Shown here: piece by piece, positions 8,748-18,239 of the stretch
Position numbering within the stretch: position 1 is the first letter of the stretch
How the letters are laid out: every line of letters begins with the position of its first letter
DNA from: Hypsibius dujardini
Lineage: Eukaryota; Tardigrada; Eutardigrada; Parachela; Hypsibiidae
Assembly (NCBI GenBank): GCA_001579985.1
Contig: LRSR01013179.1
Coordinates: 1 to 20,942, forward strand
Length of the DNA stretch: 20,942 nt
Reading direction: 5' to 3'
Position numbers and translations under genes: made by a program
The notes under the pieces: generated by a model
Databases searched by the model: none
What the model saw: the letters and a program-made list of their open reading frames with translations, nothing else
What the model was told of the DNA's origin: nothing

Positions 8748-8963
8748 CGGTCGGTGGTGACGGTGGTGGTGATCCCGCTGGTCCCGCACGTGACCTTGTT
8801 GTGTGGTCGTCCAACTCAGTGCCGGTGCCGGGTCCTCACGCAGCATGTGTGCCTGTCGTCGTCTCTGCCGTCCGCTGCTCGTCGTGTTCACATTCACCGC
8901 TGCTGCTGCTGCTGCTGCGAATAAATCGGATGCCACTTTACTCGGGATAAGATAGTCAATCAT
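8748..8963 (-). CDS. Candidate distal NR4A exon A (MIDYL...)
   Basis: An open segment of 72 codons starting with ATG directly after an acceptor-like tract (ttttgtttgctttag|ATG) and ending at GACCG|gtatgt. It encodes MIDYLIPSKVASDLF, an Ala run made from GCA repeats, and a His-rich end. It ends in phase 0: joining exon B runs into a stop, while joining the exon-1 body at 7083 stays open and would give an 891-residue receptor. Alternatives: a non-coding 5' exon, or an exon of another gene. The ATG next to an acceptor could also be a spliced-leader addition site. Confidence 0.35.
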
Positions 8964-10069
8964 CTAAAGCAAACAAAATGACAAAAATATATCCCTCAAG
9001 TGCCAAAAAGAAAAAGAGAGCGAGCGAGAGACTCGGGCCCGCTGTGCTGGCGTCACAGACCGCCGCCACAAGACATCTCAGCACACACTGTACGTCTTGT
9101 ATACATGTCTGTATGTCTGTACAGAATATGTCTGTATGTGTGTGTGTGTGTGTGTATGTGTGGGGTAATGTAACGGCAAGGGTCCTCGTCACATCGCACG
9201 GAAAACACATACGTGATATGGCGCGCGAACCGTCGATTACGGGAAGATATAGTGTGTATAGAAGAGGTAGCCCGCGGGTTATAATCCTTTTGTTTCCGTA
9301 TATATATATAAATATATATATATGTATGTGTGTGTGTGTAACACAGTCGCCGACGACGACGCCGACGAGAGATATTCCCTGTTGGGATATTAAACGCACA
9401 GGTATGCACACACCAAAGTGATTGTGGACGGACAGGTTGAATGTATGAAAAGAAAACTGTTTCCCGTATACTCCGGTAGATGGACAATATAAATATGTGT
9501 AACGGGACGCTCTCAACGGGAGATCGGGGTGAGGAATAATATGTTCATACGAACAGAGATACCAGTTGCATATATCTCTCTCCCTATGGCGTACGGTGGT
9601 GGATCGTCGTCATCGGGAGAATGCCGGTCGCGCGGTGTGAGTATTATATGACGATATTTATATATGTGGAGGAGATGGCGGGCTTTGGGGTGATGGGGAA
9701 GTGGTTGGCGCACTGGCAGCACGAGAGAAAGAGAGGGAGGGAGAGTACTCTCTCCGTGTGTCCGGGGTGTGTATGCAACGTAGAGCCATACATATGTACA
9801 TACATACGCGCTGGATGATGATGAGAGCTCTTCCCACCTCTACGTCACCGGGAGGCCCGTGCAACGTCATTGCGCGCGGCGGTCTTGACGTGGGTCCTGC
9901 TTCGCGCACCACACGGTGTGTGTGTTTATGTACTGGCGTAATCGCATCTCAATCAGGGGAAAGTAACGTGCTCGTGCCTGCTCTGATGGCGAAGCGAGAT
10001 GTGTGTGTGTGTGATCTGTGGGAGAGAGAAAGAGGGGAAGGGGCCATATCGCGGGATATTAAACGTGTA
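8964..10069. other. Non-coding DNA upstream of NR4A
   Basis: No credible gene. Contains a TG run (9134-9163), a TA/TG run (9299-9340), a minus-strand TATA-like TATATAAATA at 9664-9655, and three TGACGT cores at 9842-9891. Compatible with a distal NR4A promoter; no transcript start can be placed. Confidence 0.4.
9842..9893. promoter_or_regulatory. Cluster of three TGACGT (CRE/ATF) cores
   Basis: ACGTCA at 9842-9847 and 9864-9869 (TGACGT on the minus strand) and TGACGTGG at 9886-9893. They lie about 180-230 nt upstream, in minus-strand direction, of the TATA-like element at 9664-9655. Confidence 0.35.
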
Positions 10070-10301
10070 TGAGGTGAAGTCATCAAATCGGCTCACCCTC
10101 AAAATCGTCATTAAATCGGCTCACTCGTGAATTTCCCTTTGATGGCAGGTGTTTGTTTGCTTGATTTACAAAAGTGTTATAACCTACTGGAATCAGGTAT
10201 CAAACATCAGACAATCAAGCACCTTTTATCAAAGAGAAATCAATGAGTGAACCGATTTAATAACGATTTGGAGGGTGAGCCGATCTGATGACTTCACCTC
10301 A
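10070..10301. mobile_element. Palindromic MITE-like element 1, TA flanks
   Basis: Terminal inverted repeats of about 74 bases (start TGAGGTGAAGTCATCA) agree at 66 of 74 positions by eye. The arms continue almost to the centre with an 8-base insertion (shared CTTTGAT and CTTGATT blocks). Each arm holds AAATCGGCTCAC-like units twice. Flanked by TA on both sides (10068-10069 and 10302-10303), the target duplication of Tc1/mariner-type elements. No coding capacity. Could fold into a long hairpin if transcribed. Confidence 0.85.
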
Positions 10302-10520
10302 TACTGTATGTAGTGACGGCGGAGACACACAGGGAACGGCATAAGAAAGGCTGATGATGATGGTGATTAGTCGTGTTCGGAGGTCGTTGGTCCGACGCAT
10401 GGTAATTTCTTGGTATGTGTACAAGCATTGCATAGGTACTTCTACAGAAAACGTTTCGGACTGCGCCCAGTCAGAACAAGTTTCATCTTCCATAACATGG
10501 AGCTGCAGGCATAGACATCA

Positions 10521-10650
10521 GTCTGTGTCTGTGTCTGTGTCTGTCTCTGTGTCTGTGTCTGTGTCTGTGTCTGTGTCTGTGTCTGTGTCTGTGTCTGTGT
10601 CGTGTCTATGTCTACATAAATATGTGTCTATGTCTGTGTCTGTCTCGATG
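10521..10650. repeat. (TGTGTC)n hexanucleotide array
   Basis: About 13 copies of TGTGTC, nearly perfect to 10600, then degenerate. Confidence 0.95.
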
Positions 10651-11430
10651 CGTCCCGACATGTTTGTTTATAGGAATGTGTCGCGCCCTTGCAATGGTCT
10701 TAGTTTTTGTATGATGCCCACCGTCTTTATGTCATTATGACTTATGGTCCGAAGGTATGGTCCGCGGGGGAAAGGACTTCACATCAGCGTATCGTACAGT
10801 GTATCCGCTAAGATTGCTGATTATACGGGCGAAACGGTGTGGCCGGCTTACAGTAATTTTCCTGGATTTCAGGATGACTCAGGTCTCCACCCTCACGTCC
10901 CCTACACAAGTCTGTGTTCCTTCATCCGGCTCGCTGTTGGAGATGGGTGCACCGTGCCGTGCACGATACGCCGCCGGTGTTTCTAGGAGATTGCGCGTAT
11001 GGGATTTCCCGAGACTCTGACGCCTTTCGCATCATGTTGGATATCGGATCGAACGGGGCGAGAGAAAAGATAAATCACTGACGATTTACTTTTTTCAGAG
11101 AGGGCAGAGAAAAATTGTCTGGAGAGGTTGATTCGCATAACGGTATCTGTCTACGTACGCGCATTCTTGGATCGCACAAGCGTGGAAGTGATTCAATTAC
11201 CAAGACGGGAGAGAGAACACAGCATTGAACATTGACGGTCATTCTTCACAAAATTGAACCAATTAATCATCCAAAATATTTTCCCGAGAACCCATGAGGG
11301 TTTCTGTTATGCTGCTAAATTTTGTTTCAGATTTCTCAGACATCCCCGGTGTTATTGGTGTTATTTTACCGATGTCATTGTATCTGTATATGAATGCCCA
11401 TGTCGATGTCTGTTCGCGTTACTGCGTAGT

Positions 11431-11570
11431 TGTCTGTGTCTGTGTCTGTGTCTGTGTCTGTGTCTGTGTCTGTGTCTGTGTCTGTGCCTGTATCTATGTT
11501 TGTGTCTGTGTCTGTGTCTGTGCCTGTATCTATGTTTGTGTCTGTGTCCATGTCTATGCCTGTCTCTATG
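11431..11570. repeat. (TGTGTC)n hexanucleotide array
   Basis: Perfect copies to about 11486. Then a degenerate higher-order duplication: a block containing GCCTGTATCTATGTTTGTG occurs twice (about 11486 and 11522). Confidence 0.93.
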
Positions 11571-11637
11571 ACCTCCAATAACCAATCACATCCATAGTGA
11601 ATCGGTGACCGCATTGAAAGAGTCGGCTTGATAAGCG

Positions 11638-11645
11638 AAAGGTCA
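11638..11645 (+). promoter_or_regulatory. NBRE-like site AAAGGTCA, intergenic
   Basis: Single exact match upstream of the NR4A gene. On its own it is compatible with chance (about 0.6 expected in the window on both strands under equal base use). Confidence 0.25.
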
Positions 11646-12079
11646 GTATTCTTAACAGCCGGATGTTCCTAATTAATTACGCGGAGTAGTATATACGGTC
11701 CAGCTATACAGTGTATGACAGTGGGCGCCAAAAATAACTGTTTATTTTTAAAGATTTACATGTGCCGCTGTCGCTTGCGGCAGTGCATGAAGCCGTCATT
11801 TGTCGCCTCGTGGTCGTCATTTCGCACGTCAACTGTGTTGTAGTGATAATTTCTCACGTCCTAAAATGATTAATAATTGGCTTTTAACGGACGCAAAGGA
11901 GTATCATCAATTTTCGTTTCAGTTCTACTCCAAACAAACCTGTTGAAATCGTTCCACCTCCAAATATTTTTCTTGGAAGAATTATTGCGTAAATAATGAT
12001 TACACTACGTTACATAAAAGTCTTTTTCTAAATTCCCCAAACTGCTACTATGGCGTACTACTGATTGTTAAACCAACCC

Positions 12080-12118
12080 ACTTCGACTATTCTCTCGCCT
12101 ACTTCGACTATTCTCTCG
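12080..12118. repeat. 18-bp direct repeat, period 21
   Basis: ACTTCGACTATTCTCTCG at 12080-12097 and 12101-12118, identical copies. Confidence 0.9.
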
Positions 12119-12259
12119 ACTGTGTGGTATTACGAGTACACTTACTAATATAATTTCAATTAATATAAAAATTCTTTTTTTTCTAATAAAATTATATTTA
12201 TAAATTATATTATAATATATTAAGTAAAAGTGGAGTCAAACACTGTAACACAAAAGGTA

Positions 12260-12381
12260 CTGTCTCGATCATTTGGTGCTGTGTTTTAGATCCACCGTAT
12301 ATTATGCCTGCAGTGAAGCACAGTGTGCGCAGTCATAATGTACGGGTGGGTCCAAAGAGCAGCACCAAATGATCGAGACAG
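12260..12381. mobile_element. Palindromic MITE-like element 2, TA flanks
   Basis: Perfect 22-base terminal inverted repeats (CTGTCTCGATCATTTGGTGC plus TG) at 12260-12281 and 12360-12381. The palindrome continues imperfectly through GATCCACC/GACCCACCC and an ATTATG/CATAAT pair, leaving a loop near 12307-12333. Flanked by TA at 12258-12259 and 12382-12383. 122 bases, non-coding. The identical arms suggest recent activity or selection on the stem. Confidence 0.88.
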
Positions 12382-12383
12382 TA

Positions 12384-13990
12384 CAGTGTTAAGGTACTAA
12401 ATCGGTGCGAGTACACGTCAGCGACGTCAATTCTTCCATAAAAAGTTTCCGAAATTACAAAAAACAATTATTACAAAAGTATTCAAAAAAGAAGAGACTC
12501 CGGACAATTTGGCGCTTTCGTTCTACACCTTGTTGTTCCTGAAATTTCCAGATCATACCCGTGCTCTCGGTGATGTGTGTCAATAGCAACACCAACCCCG
12601 AAATGTCCGATAAAAAAAATTACCACCCAAAGCCCGGCTCATTAGCCCGGCTCTCCATCCCGCAAGAAGAATATTCATCACCGTAAATTGTGATTACACA
12701 CATGTACACACAACATACCAACGCAATGATTTAGGGTAATGATGGCCGACACGTACAATCGTCGGGTCTTGAACATACTCCCTACAACTGCGTCTGATGC
12801 CTTGCCTCGAATTCTCCCGTATTTAATAACACTATTTACCAATGTGATTCTCGGCAAATAATAACACTGACATGCACTACGCATTATTGTCCCCCGATCA
12901 TGGGCACTGCACAACCCCGGTACAGTTAGTAATAAATACCGGCCCAAATAATAATAACGGTGAGGTGTTGAGTGTGAGGTCGCCGTCGTCGGGTGTGTCG
13001 GATGTATCGAGACCTCCTCCCCTTTTACATTCCCGACCCGTTTCTCAGGAAAGAGTCCTGCCTGTCTCGGGGAGCTCTCTCTCTCTCTCCGTGTGTCTGA
13101 CCGACTCTTGCGAGACTGACGTCAATTGTGACGTTGTGTTGTGTTGTGTACATTTTATATCAAAGCACGGTAGGGTACTGTATGCGTATACAGGTGGGAA
13201 GAAAATCAGTGGGCTCGTGGAAAAAAGGGGAAAAGGTAGGTCCCTCGTCTTACCTACACAAACGTCGAGTGATGCAGCGTGTATGCGCGTTTGTGCATGC
13301 GCGCGCGTTTGTGTGTGTGTGTGTGTGTATGCCTGTACCCTGTATACACGCCTCATTAATGGTTTAAAGTGCTGCCGTGTGTGCCTGACTGACCGGGGTG
13401 AGTAGCGTCGTTGTGTTCTCGGTGCGGTGTATATACGAAGGTGGTACGATAAATCTGGGCGTCACACCAGCGTCACTCATTAAGCTCTCCCTGAATGGAG
13501 CGTCATTGCCGGTGCTTCCGGTTAACTCGGGATACGCAGTTTATGCGAGGGCCACAAACAGATTTCGGTCGGTGGCGGTGGACAGGCAAGACGACGCACG
13601 TTTCGCTGAAGATGGGGTTGTAGGGAAAGTTGATGAATAAATTGTCGTTCTGCTTACCGTTGACCCCGCGTCAGATATTTAACAGTAAATTTGTTTGTAA
13701 AATATTGAGTATAGGGACTTTCGCATCACGTAGGCTTGGCCCAACAGATCCGGGTACTGTCGAGCATCCTTGTGCGCGTGGGCTCGGCTGTATATATCAG
13801 TTAACATTGCTTTCGGTACTTGGGCAATTCATCCTGTTTTTTTGGTGCCTTCCTGCTCGCTGTACATTGTGTACCCACGTGTGGTCACTAAGGCCAAAGC
13901 ATCAAAATCATAGGAGAAAACGGCAATACCTAGGCAGGCAGTGTCTACACAATGTCGCTATTCTTAGTAGATAAAACCTAAATCTGTTTT
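12384..13990. other. Intergenic DNA, no supported gene
   Basis: Contains a perfect CRE TGACGTCA at 13117-13124 followed by a half site, and a GT run at 13310-13328. Several open frames of 80-177 codons lack recognisable domains or supporting splice sites. Confidence 0.45.
13117..13124. promoter_or_regulatory. Perfect CRE palindrome TGACGTCA
   Basis: Consensus CREB/ATF palindrome, with a further TGACGT half site starting 5 nt after it. No promoter is otherwise defined here. Confidence 0.25.
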
Positions 13991-13997
13991 AAAGTTT

Positions 13998-14155
13998 GTA
14001 TCTGTGTCTGTGTCTGTGTTTGTGCCTGTGCTTGTGTCTGTGTCTGTGTCTGTGTCTGTGTCTGTGTCTGTGTCTGTGTCTGTGTCTGTGTCTGTGTCTG
14101 TGTCTGTGTCTTTTTGTGTCTGTGTTGGTGTCTGTTTGTGTCTGTGTCCGTGTTT
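13998..14155. repeat. (TGTGTC)n hexanucleotide array
   Basis: Long near-perfect TGTGTC/TCTGTG run with degenerate ends; longest hexamer array in the window. Confidence 0.95.
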
Positions 14156-14489
14156 ATGGCTATGGGGTTGTCTCTTAGTTACAGGTGCGATTCCCTCTCT
14201 TCAGCACCTATAGCCATGTCCGGATCCATTACTACGTGTAAACTTGTGAACGGTCAACTCCATATCCCAAGTGACGCAGTGTCCGTTATCAATGTTTTCG
14301 CGTCATGCGCCAATTCTGTACTTCATGCGCAACAGCATGAAAAGAACACGCTAGACCGGCGCAATCCCAATACCCTATAATCCGCGCAACGGGCATTGTG
14401 TCGGAGTCCGGCATGCATCCCGCGAGCGCAACCGGTGCGCAATAGGATGAGCTGGTTTAATCAACCTTTCACCTTTCACCTAGTTTTTC

Positions 14490-14700
14490 CTAATGCTCAA
14501 ATGCGTATTCGCCTTTCATCGATGTCCAGCCAACCAACATAAGCCCTTTCTGAATGGTCGCGTCCCCATCTTCCCTTCTGTGTACGTTACCATGACTCTC
14601 GATGTAGTAGGATAAATTGCCATTCTTTTGATACAGACTGAGGAACTCCATTTCAGGAGTTACAGAAACCTCCCAGATCCAACTCAACTTAAACAATTTC
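14490..14700 (-). CDS. Unidentified open segment next to a hexamer array (doubtful)
   Basis: A minus-strand open frame of about 65 codons between the array at 14700 and a TAG at 14492-14490. Residues include SWIWEVSVTPEMEFLSLYQK and GLMLVGWTSMKGEYAFEH, more protein-like than the repeats around it. An ATTAAA lies about 25-30 nt past the stop. The frame runs on into the array as a Gln-Thr repeat. Could be a decayed transposon or a terminal exon. No family recognised. Confidence 0.2.
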
Positions 14701-14826
14701 TGTGCCTGTGCCTGTGTCTGTGTCTGTGTCTGTGTCTGTGTCTGTGTCTGTGTCTGTGTCTGTGTCTGTGTCTGTCTCTGTGTCTGTGTCTGTCTCTGTG
14801 TCTGTCTCTGTCTCTGTCGGTCTCTG
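14700..14826. repeat. (TGTGTC)n hexanucleotide array
   Basis: TGTGTC repeats passing into TCTCTG variants. Confidence 0.95.
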
Positions 14827-15978
14827 CGTACAGCGACTTTTTTATGCGCAACTAGCTTCACTTAAAGATTAGCGTAGTACTTACGCTCGTGGAAGTAACT
14901 TAGTTCGATGTGCGCGCCAAGATTACTCTTGAACTTGTTTGACCTCCATTAGGCACGCGTTCGCGGGTGTCGGACGCGTTCGCCGCGACCGGAGATGTGT
15001 GATGGGTACCCCGAAATAGGACCTCTCGCGGTTTCTCATCCTCCTGTTCAACTGATGATGAGACAGGCAATCTGGCGAGACGCGCGTGTATACCGCCTAC
15101 AGTATACACGCATAATCAACCGGAAGTGTTTCCTGAAACCACCGCCATACCGACCGTCACTGGGGGTGTTTGGTTTAGCAGACATCTCTCACTTCGAGGT
15201 ATATATACGCTCCCGTATGTGACTAATGGGGAGAGAGAGGGGGCATGCTGGACCCTCGGTACACATGGCTAAATTTAGCGCATCCCTTCATGCGGCACGT
15301 TTACCGGACGGCTAAAAAAAGCCTTCATTTCTCATTCAATTTCGCCAAATTTAGGCTCTCCCCCCCCCCGCTCCTTCAGCGCTCTGGCGACCCAGGCTAT
15401 ACTCCGTCGAGATACCGCATATTAAGTGTTCGGTACAACATGTCTATATGAAATCCTGCACCGAAATCGTGGTGTGTGTGCGACTGACCGCGACCGCATG
15501 CTTATATGTCGCGTCCTTAATGTCGTAATTAAAGATCCCGACCATTTCCATATGTACAGACACGACGTTCGCTCTACCGGAAACGGTAATTAAGCATCTT
15601 TCGCGTTTATGTCGCCCTGTTCCGTTACACGTACGTCTAATGCTGCCCCCCCCCCCCATGTGACAGCACATCTTGTCATGGCGCGCGCATGAACACTAGT
15701 TGACGTCATCGCGACCGGAAGTAGTCACGATGAGATGCGCGCTGTTTTACAGGGTAATTAGTCCGACGTGCACAGGCGGCTTCCATTACTGAAATCGCAG
15801 CAAATTGAACGGGAGGACAGACGATTTGGTTATGACTGAGAGAGTTTAGATGAATGAACCATCACTCAATCAATCAAATTACCAGTACATGGAATAAATT
15901 CGAAGCACGAAATCAGCTGCAAACAATGTGTAAGGTATTGCACCGAGGACCTTCATCCAAGACCGCGGTCGCTCGAGT
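14827..15978. other. Intergenic DNA, GC-leaning
   Basis: No supported gene. Holds ETS-type CCGGAAGT at 15120-15127 and 15715-15722, a perfect CRE at 15701-15708 and two poly-C tracts (15361-15369 region and 15646-15656 region). Possibly regulatory. Confidence 0.4.
15701..15722 (+). promoter_or_regulatory. CRE plus ETS composite
   Basis: TGACGTCA (15701-15708) followed six bases later by CCGGAAGT (15715-15722). CRE-ETS pairs are common in housekeeping promoters of animals; no start site can be placed here. Confidence 0.35.
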
Positions 15979-15979
15979 C

Positions 15980-16015
<36 letters not shown>

Positions 16016-16070
16016 GCCCGCCTGTCTGTCTGTCTGCCTGCCTGACTGTCTGTCTGTTTGCCTGTCGGTT
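15979..16070. repeat. CTGT tetranucleotide array
   Basis: CTGT/CTGC repeats of about 90 bases, same unit family as in the NR4A introns. Confidence 0.95.
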
Positions 16071-16430
16071 GCATCAGCCAAATATAGCCAAACGTGTGGT
16101 CAAGAGAGATAGGGCGAACCAGGACTTCCGGTCAATTCTAGTGCGATATCGTTGCTATCTTATAACACGTACTACTCTAATTATGTTCCTTCTTTCGACT
16201 GCTCTCGCTGCAGCAAGGGGCTAGGCACAATAGTGTAATGTAAGCTCATCAGAACTTGAAGGTCCTTCATGAAATCTCAACATGAAGGGAAGCGAGCTCA
16301 TCACATACCACTCTACTACTGTATGCAAGAAATTCCTTTTATGTACGAGAACCGTAAACCGTAAACCCGAGGACTCTTGTCTGATCCAGCTTCCGCAATA
16401 CGGATTGGAAATGGCTGTCATGAAGAACAT

Positions 16431-16445
16431 AGCGCCATCTACTGG
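16431..16445 (-). promoter_or_regulatory. CTCF-consensus match CCAGTAGATGGCGCT
   Basis: The minus strand fits CCASYAGRKGGCRSY at all 15 positions. It lies between the NR4A and DNAJB11 loci, 36 bases before the first CCAAT box. Whether this organism has CTCF is unknown. Confidence 0.35.
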
Positions 16446-16480
16446 GACCGCCCACACTGCTGTTTAGTCCCGCCTCCCAG

Positions 16481-16600
16481 CCAATGGAGTGACACCACAT
16501 CGCAGCCAATCAGATGGGTCTACATTTACTTGATTCTGTATTGGAACTGTTAAAGATGCCAGCACAGCATTAAAAATCGCTTTTGAAGTTTGTGACGTCG
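16481..16600 (+). promoter_or_regulatory. DNAJB11 upstream region: ERSE-like element and CCAAT boxes
   Basis: CCAAT (16481-16485), nine bases, then CCACA (16495-16499): one mismatch from the ER-stress element CCAAT-N9-CCACG. A second CCAAT lies at 16506-16510, an inverted one (ATTGG) at 16540-16544, and TGACGT at 16593-16598. In vertebrates ERSEs bind NF-Y plus ATF6/XBP1 and drive ER chaperone genes. No TATA box seen. The distance to the ATG is about 500 nt, so an untranslated first exon is likely; a possible one ends at 16899 (GAG|gtttgt). Confidence 0.5.
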
Positions 16601-16984
16601 AAAAATTATTCCGTATTTTTGCCATCTTTATCCATCTGAAGTCACCGAGGAGTGAAATTTACCGGGGAAACTTACCGTGCAAGCGCCAACGAAAAGATTG
16701 CGCATCTACCTGTGTGTGTATGTGGGGAGAGAAAATCAAAGAGCTCCCAATAGTCATCCCGTTCCGCCACGTATTTTGGACAGGAATTTCGCGACCGCCA
16801 CCGCCGCCGTGGGGTATTTTGCATTCAGGAAGGATCGATTGCATTTGTTGTTGCGTGCGCCGAACGCGAAGGAGCGAGCTTTCGTTCCTCTCTAACGAGG
16901 TTTGTCTAACCGGGCGAATTTTACTGGAAAAAAACTGATTAACATCTACTTTGGTTTTTTTTTTCAGTCAAGACCATCAGCACC

Positions 16985-17055
16985 ATGCACATCACTTCGC
17001 ACCTCACAGTTGCGTGTATTTATTTCTCCTGCCTGGTGATGGAAGGATTCTGCGG
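16985..17055 (+). CDS. DNAJB11: DNAJB11 exon 1 (signal peptide)
   Basis: [16 protein letters not shown] and the following LVMEGFCG: short N-region, hydrophobic core, small residues before the J domain. The acceptor at 16967 (gtttttttttttcag) lies just upstream of the 17-nt leader, so this is either the second exon of a cis-spliced transcript or a spliced-leader site. Confidence 0.9.
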
Positions 17056-18136
17056 GTATGCAAATTGACGAAAGCTTTGATGTTTTTGTGGCGATGTTGT
17101 TGAATGAACCAATAGATCAATCGATCGGACGGATGTTCGGGCATTTATTGAACTGATCGATTCGACAAATCGATCAATCAATCGAACGGATGTTCTGGCA
17201 TTTATTGAACTAATAAATTCGACAGATCGATCAATCAAGCAATGGCGTTATTTTGCAGGCGGGATTACTACAAGATATTGAACGTAGCGAAGAATGCCAA
17301 CACAAATCAGATAAAAAAAGCCTACCGGAAGCTGGCTAAGGACCTGCATCCGGATAAAAATAAAGACGATCCATCGGCGCAGGAGAAATTTCACGATCTC
17401 GGAGCCGCATATGAGGTACTGTACAATTACAAAATCTGACATAAAACATCCCGGATTGTTTTGCGCATCAAATCTCTAAGGAGAGGCTCTCATGTCGTAG
17501 GTATTGTCTGATTCGGAAAAGAGGGAAAAGTACGACAAGTACGGAGAGGAAGGCCTGAAAGAAGGCGGCGGCGGTCATGGTGATCCCTTTTCCAGGTAAA
17601 CTTTTCCAACTTGCTTCCCGTATGTGAACCAAGCATCTCACACTGACTTTTTTCATCTTGCTTCCTGTATGTAAACCGCATAACTACATAACCATTTCGA
17701 AGTATCTCACATTGACTCTAAGTGGTTTTTGTTGGCAGTTTTTTTGGGGGTGATTTCGGCTTCTTCGGCGGTGGCGGTAATCGCGGCCAGCAAGAAACAC
17801 CGAAGGGCGCCGACGTCGTGATTGAACTGGAAGTCACTCTGGAAGAGTTATATTCCGGAAATTTTGTTGAGGTTTGTGCTTCAGTTTTTGCCTTTCGAAG
17901 TCGCAGCAGTTCATTTCGGTAGCTGTATGCGTAGGTAGTCAAGTGTACGAACATTCGATCTACTTGCAGGTTGTGCGCAACAAGCCGGTTGCGAAACCGG
18001 CATCGGGCACACGAAAGTGCAACTGCCGGCAGGAGATGGTCACCCATCAGATGGGACCTGGACGGTTCTCCATGACTCAAAATACTGTCTGTGATGAATG
18101 CCCCAATGTTCAGTGAGTCAGCTGTCAATTTGCACT

Positions 18137-18195
<59 letters not shown>

Positions 18196-18196
18196 C

Positions 18197-18239
<43 letters not shown>

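Larger units (their letters stand above)
10304..12257. other. Intergenic DNA with two hexamer arrays
   Basis: Between the two MITE-like elements. Holds TGTGTC arrays at about 10521-10650 and 11431-11570, a lone NBRE match at 11638, and an 18-bp direct repeat ACTTCGACTATTCTCTCG at 12080 and 12101. Open frames around 10744-11020 do not look like a known protein. Confidence 0.5.

Noticed and set aside
10354-10740. Ser-Val repeat ORF on the plus strand
   Set aside because: Made by the TGTGTC array; flanks show no domain.
10744-11020. Overlapping plus-strand ORFs of 80 and 87 codons
   Set aside because: Two frames open side by side, no recognisable motif, no promoter or splice evidence.
12872-13640. 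Plus-strand ORFs of 177 and 80 codons
   Set aside because: Rich in residues from CT and GT runs; no domain seen.
14200-14240. tRNA-like B box (GGTGCGATTCCC)
   Set aside because: No A box or cloverleaf could be built around it.
16221-16457. 78-codon minus-strand ORF next to the CTCF-like motif
   Set aside because: No homology recognised and a plus-strand frame is open over the same bases; likely chance.
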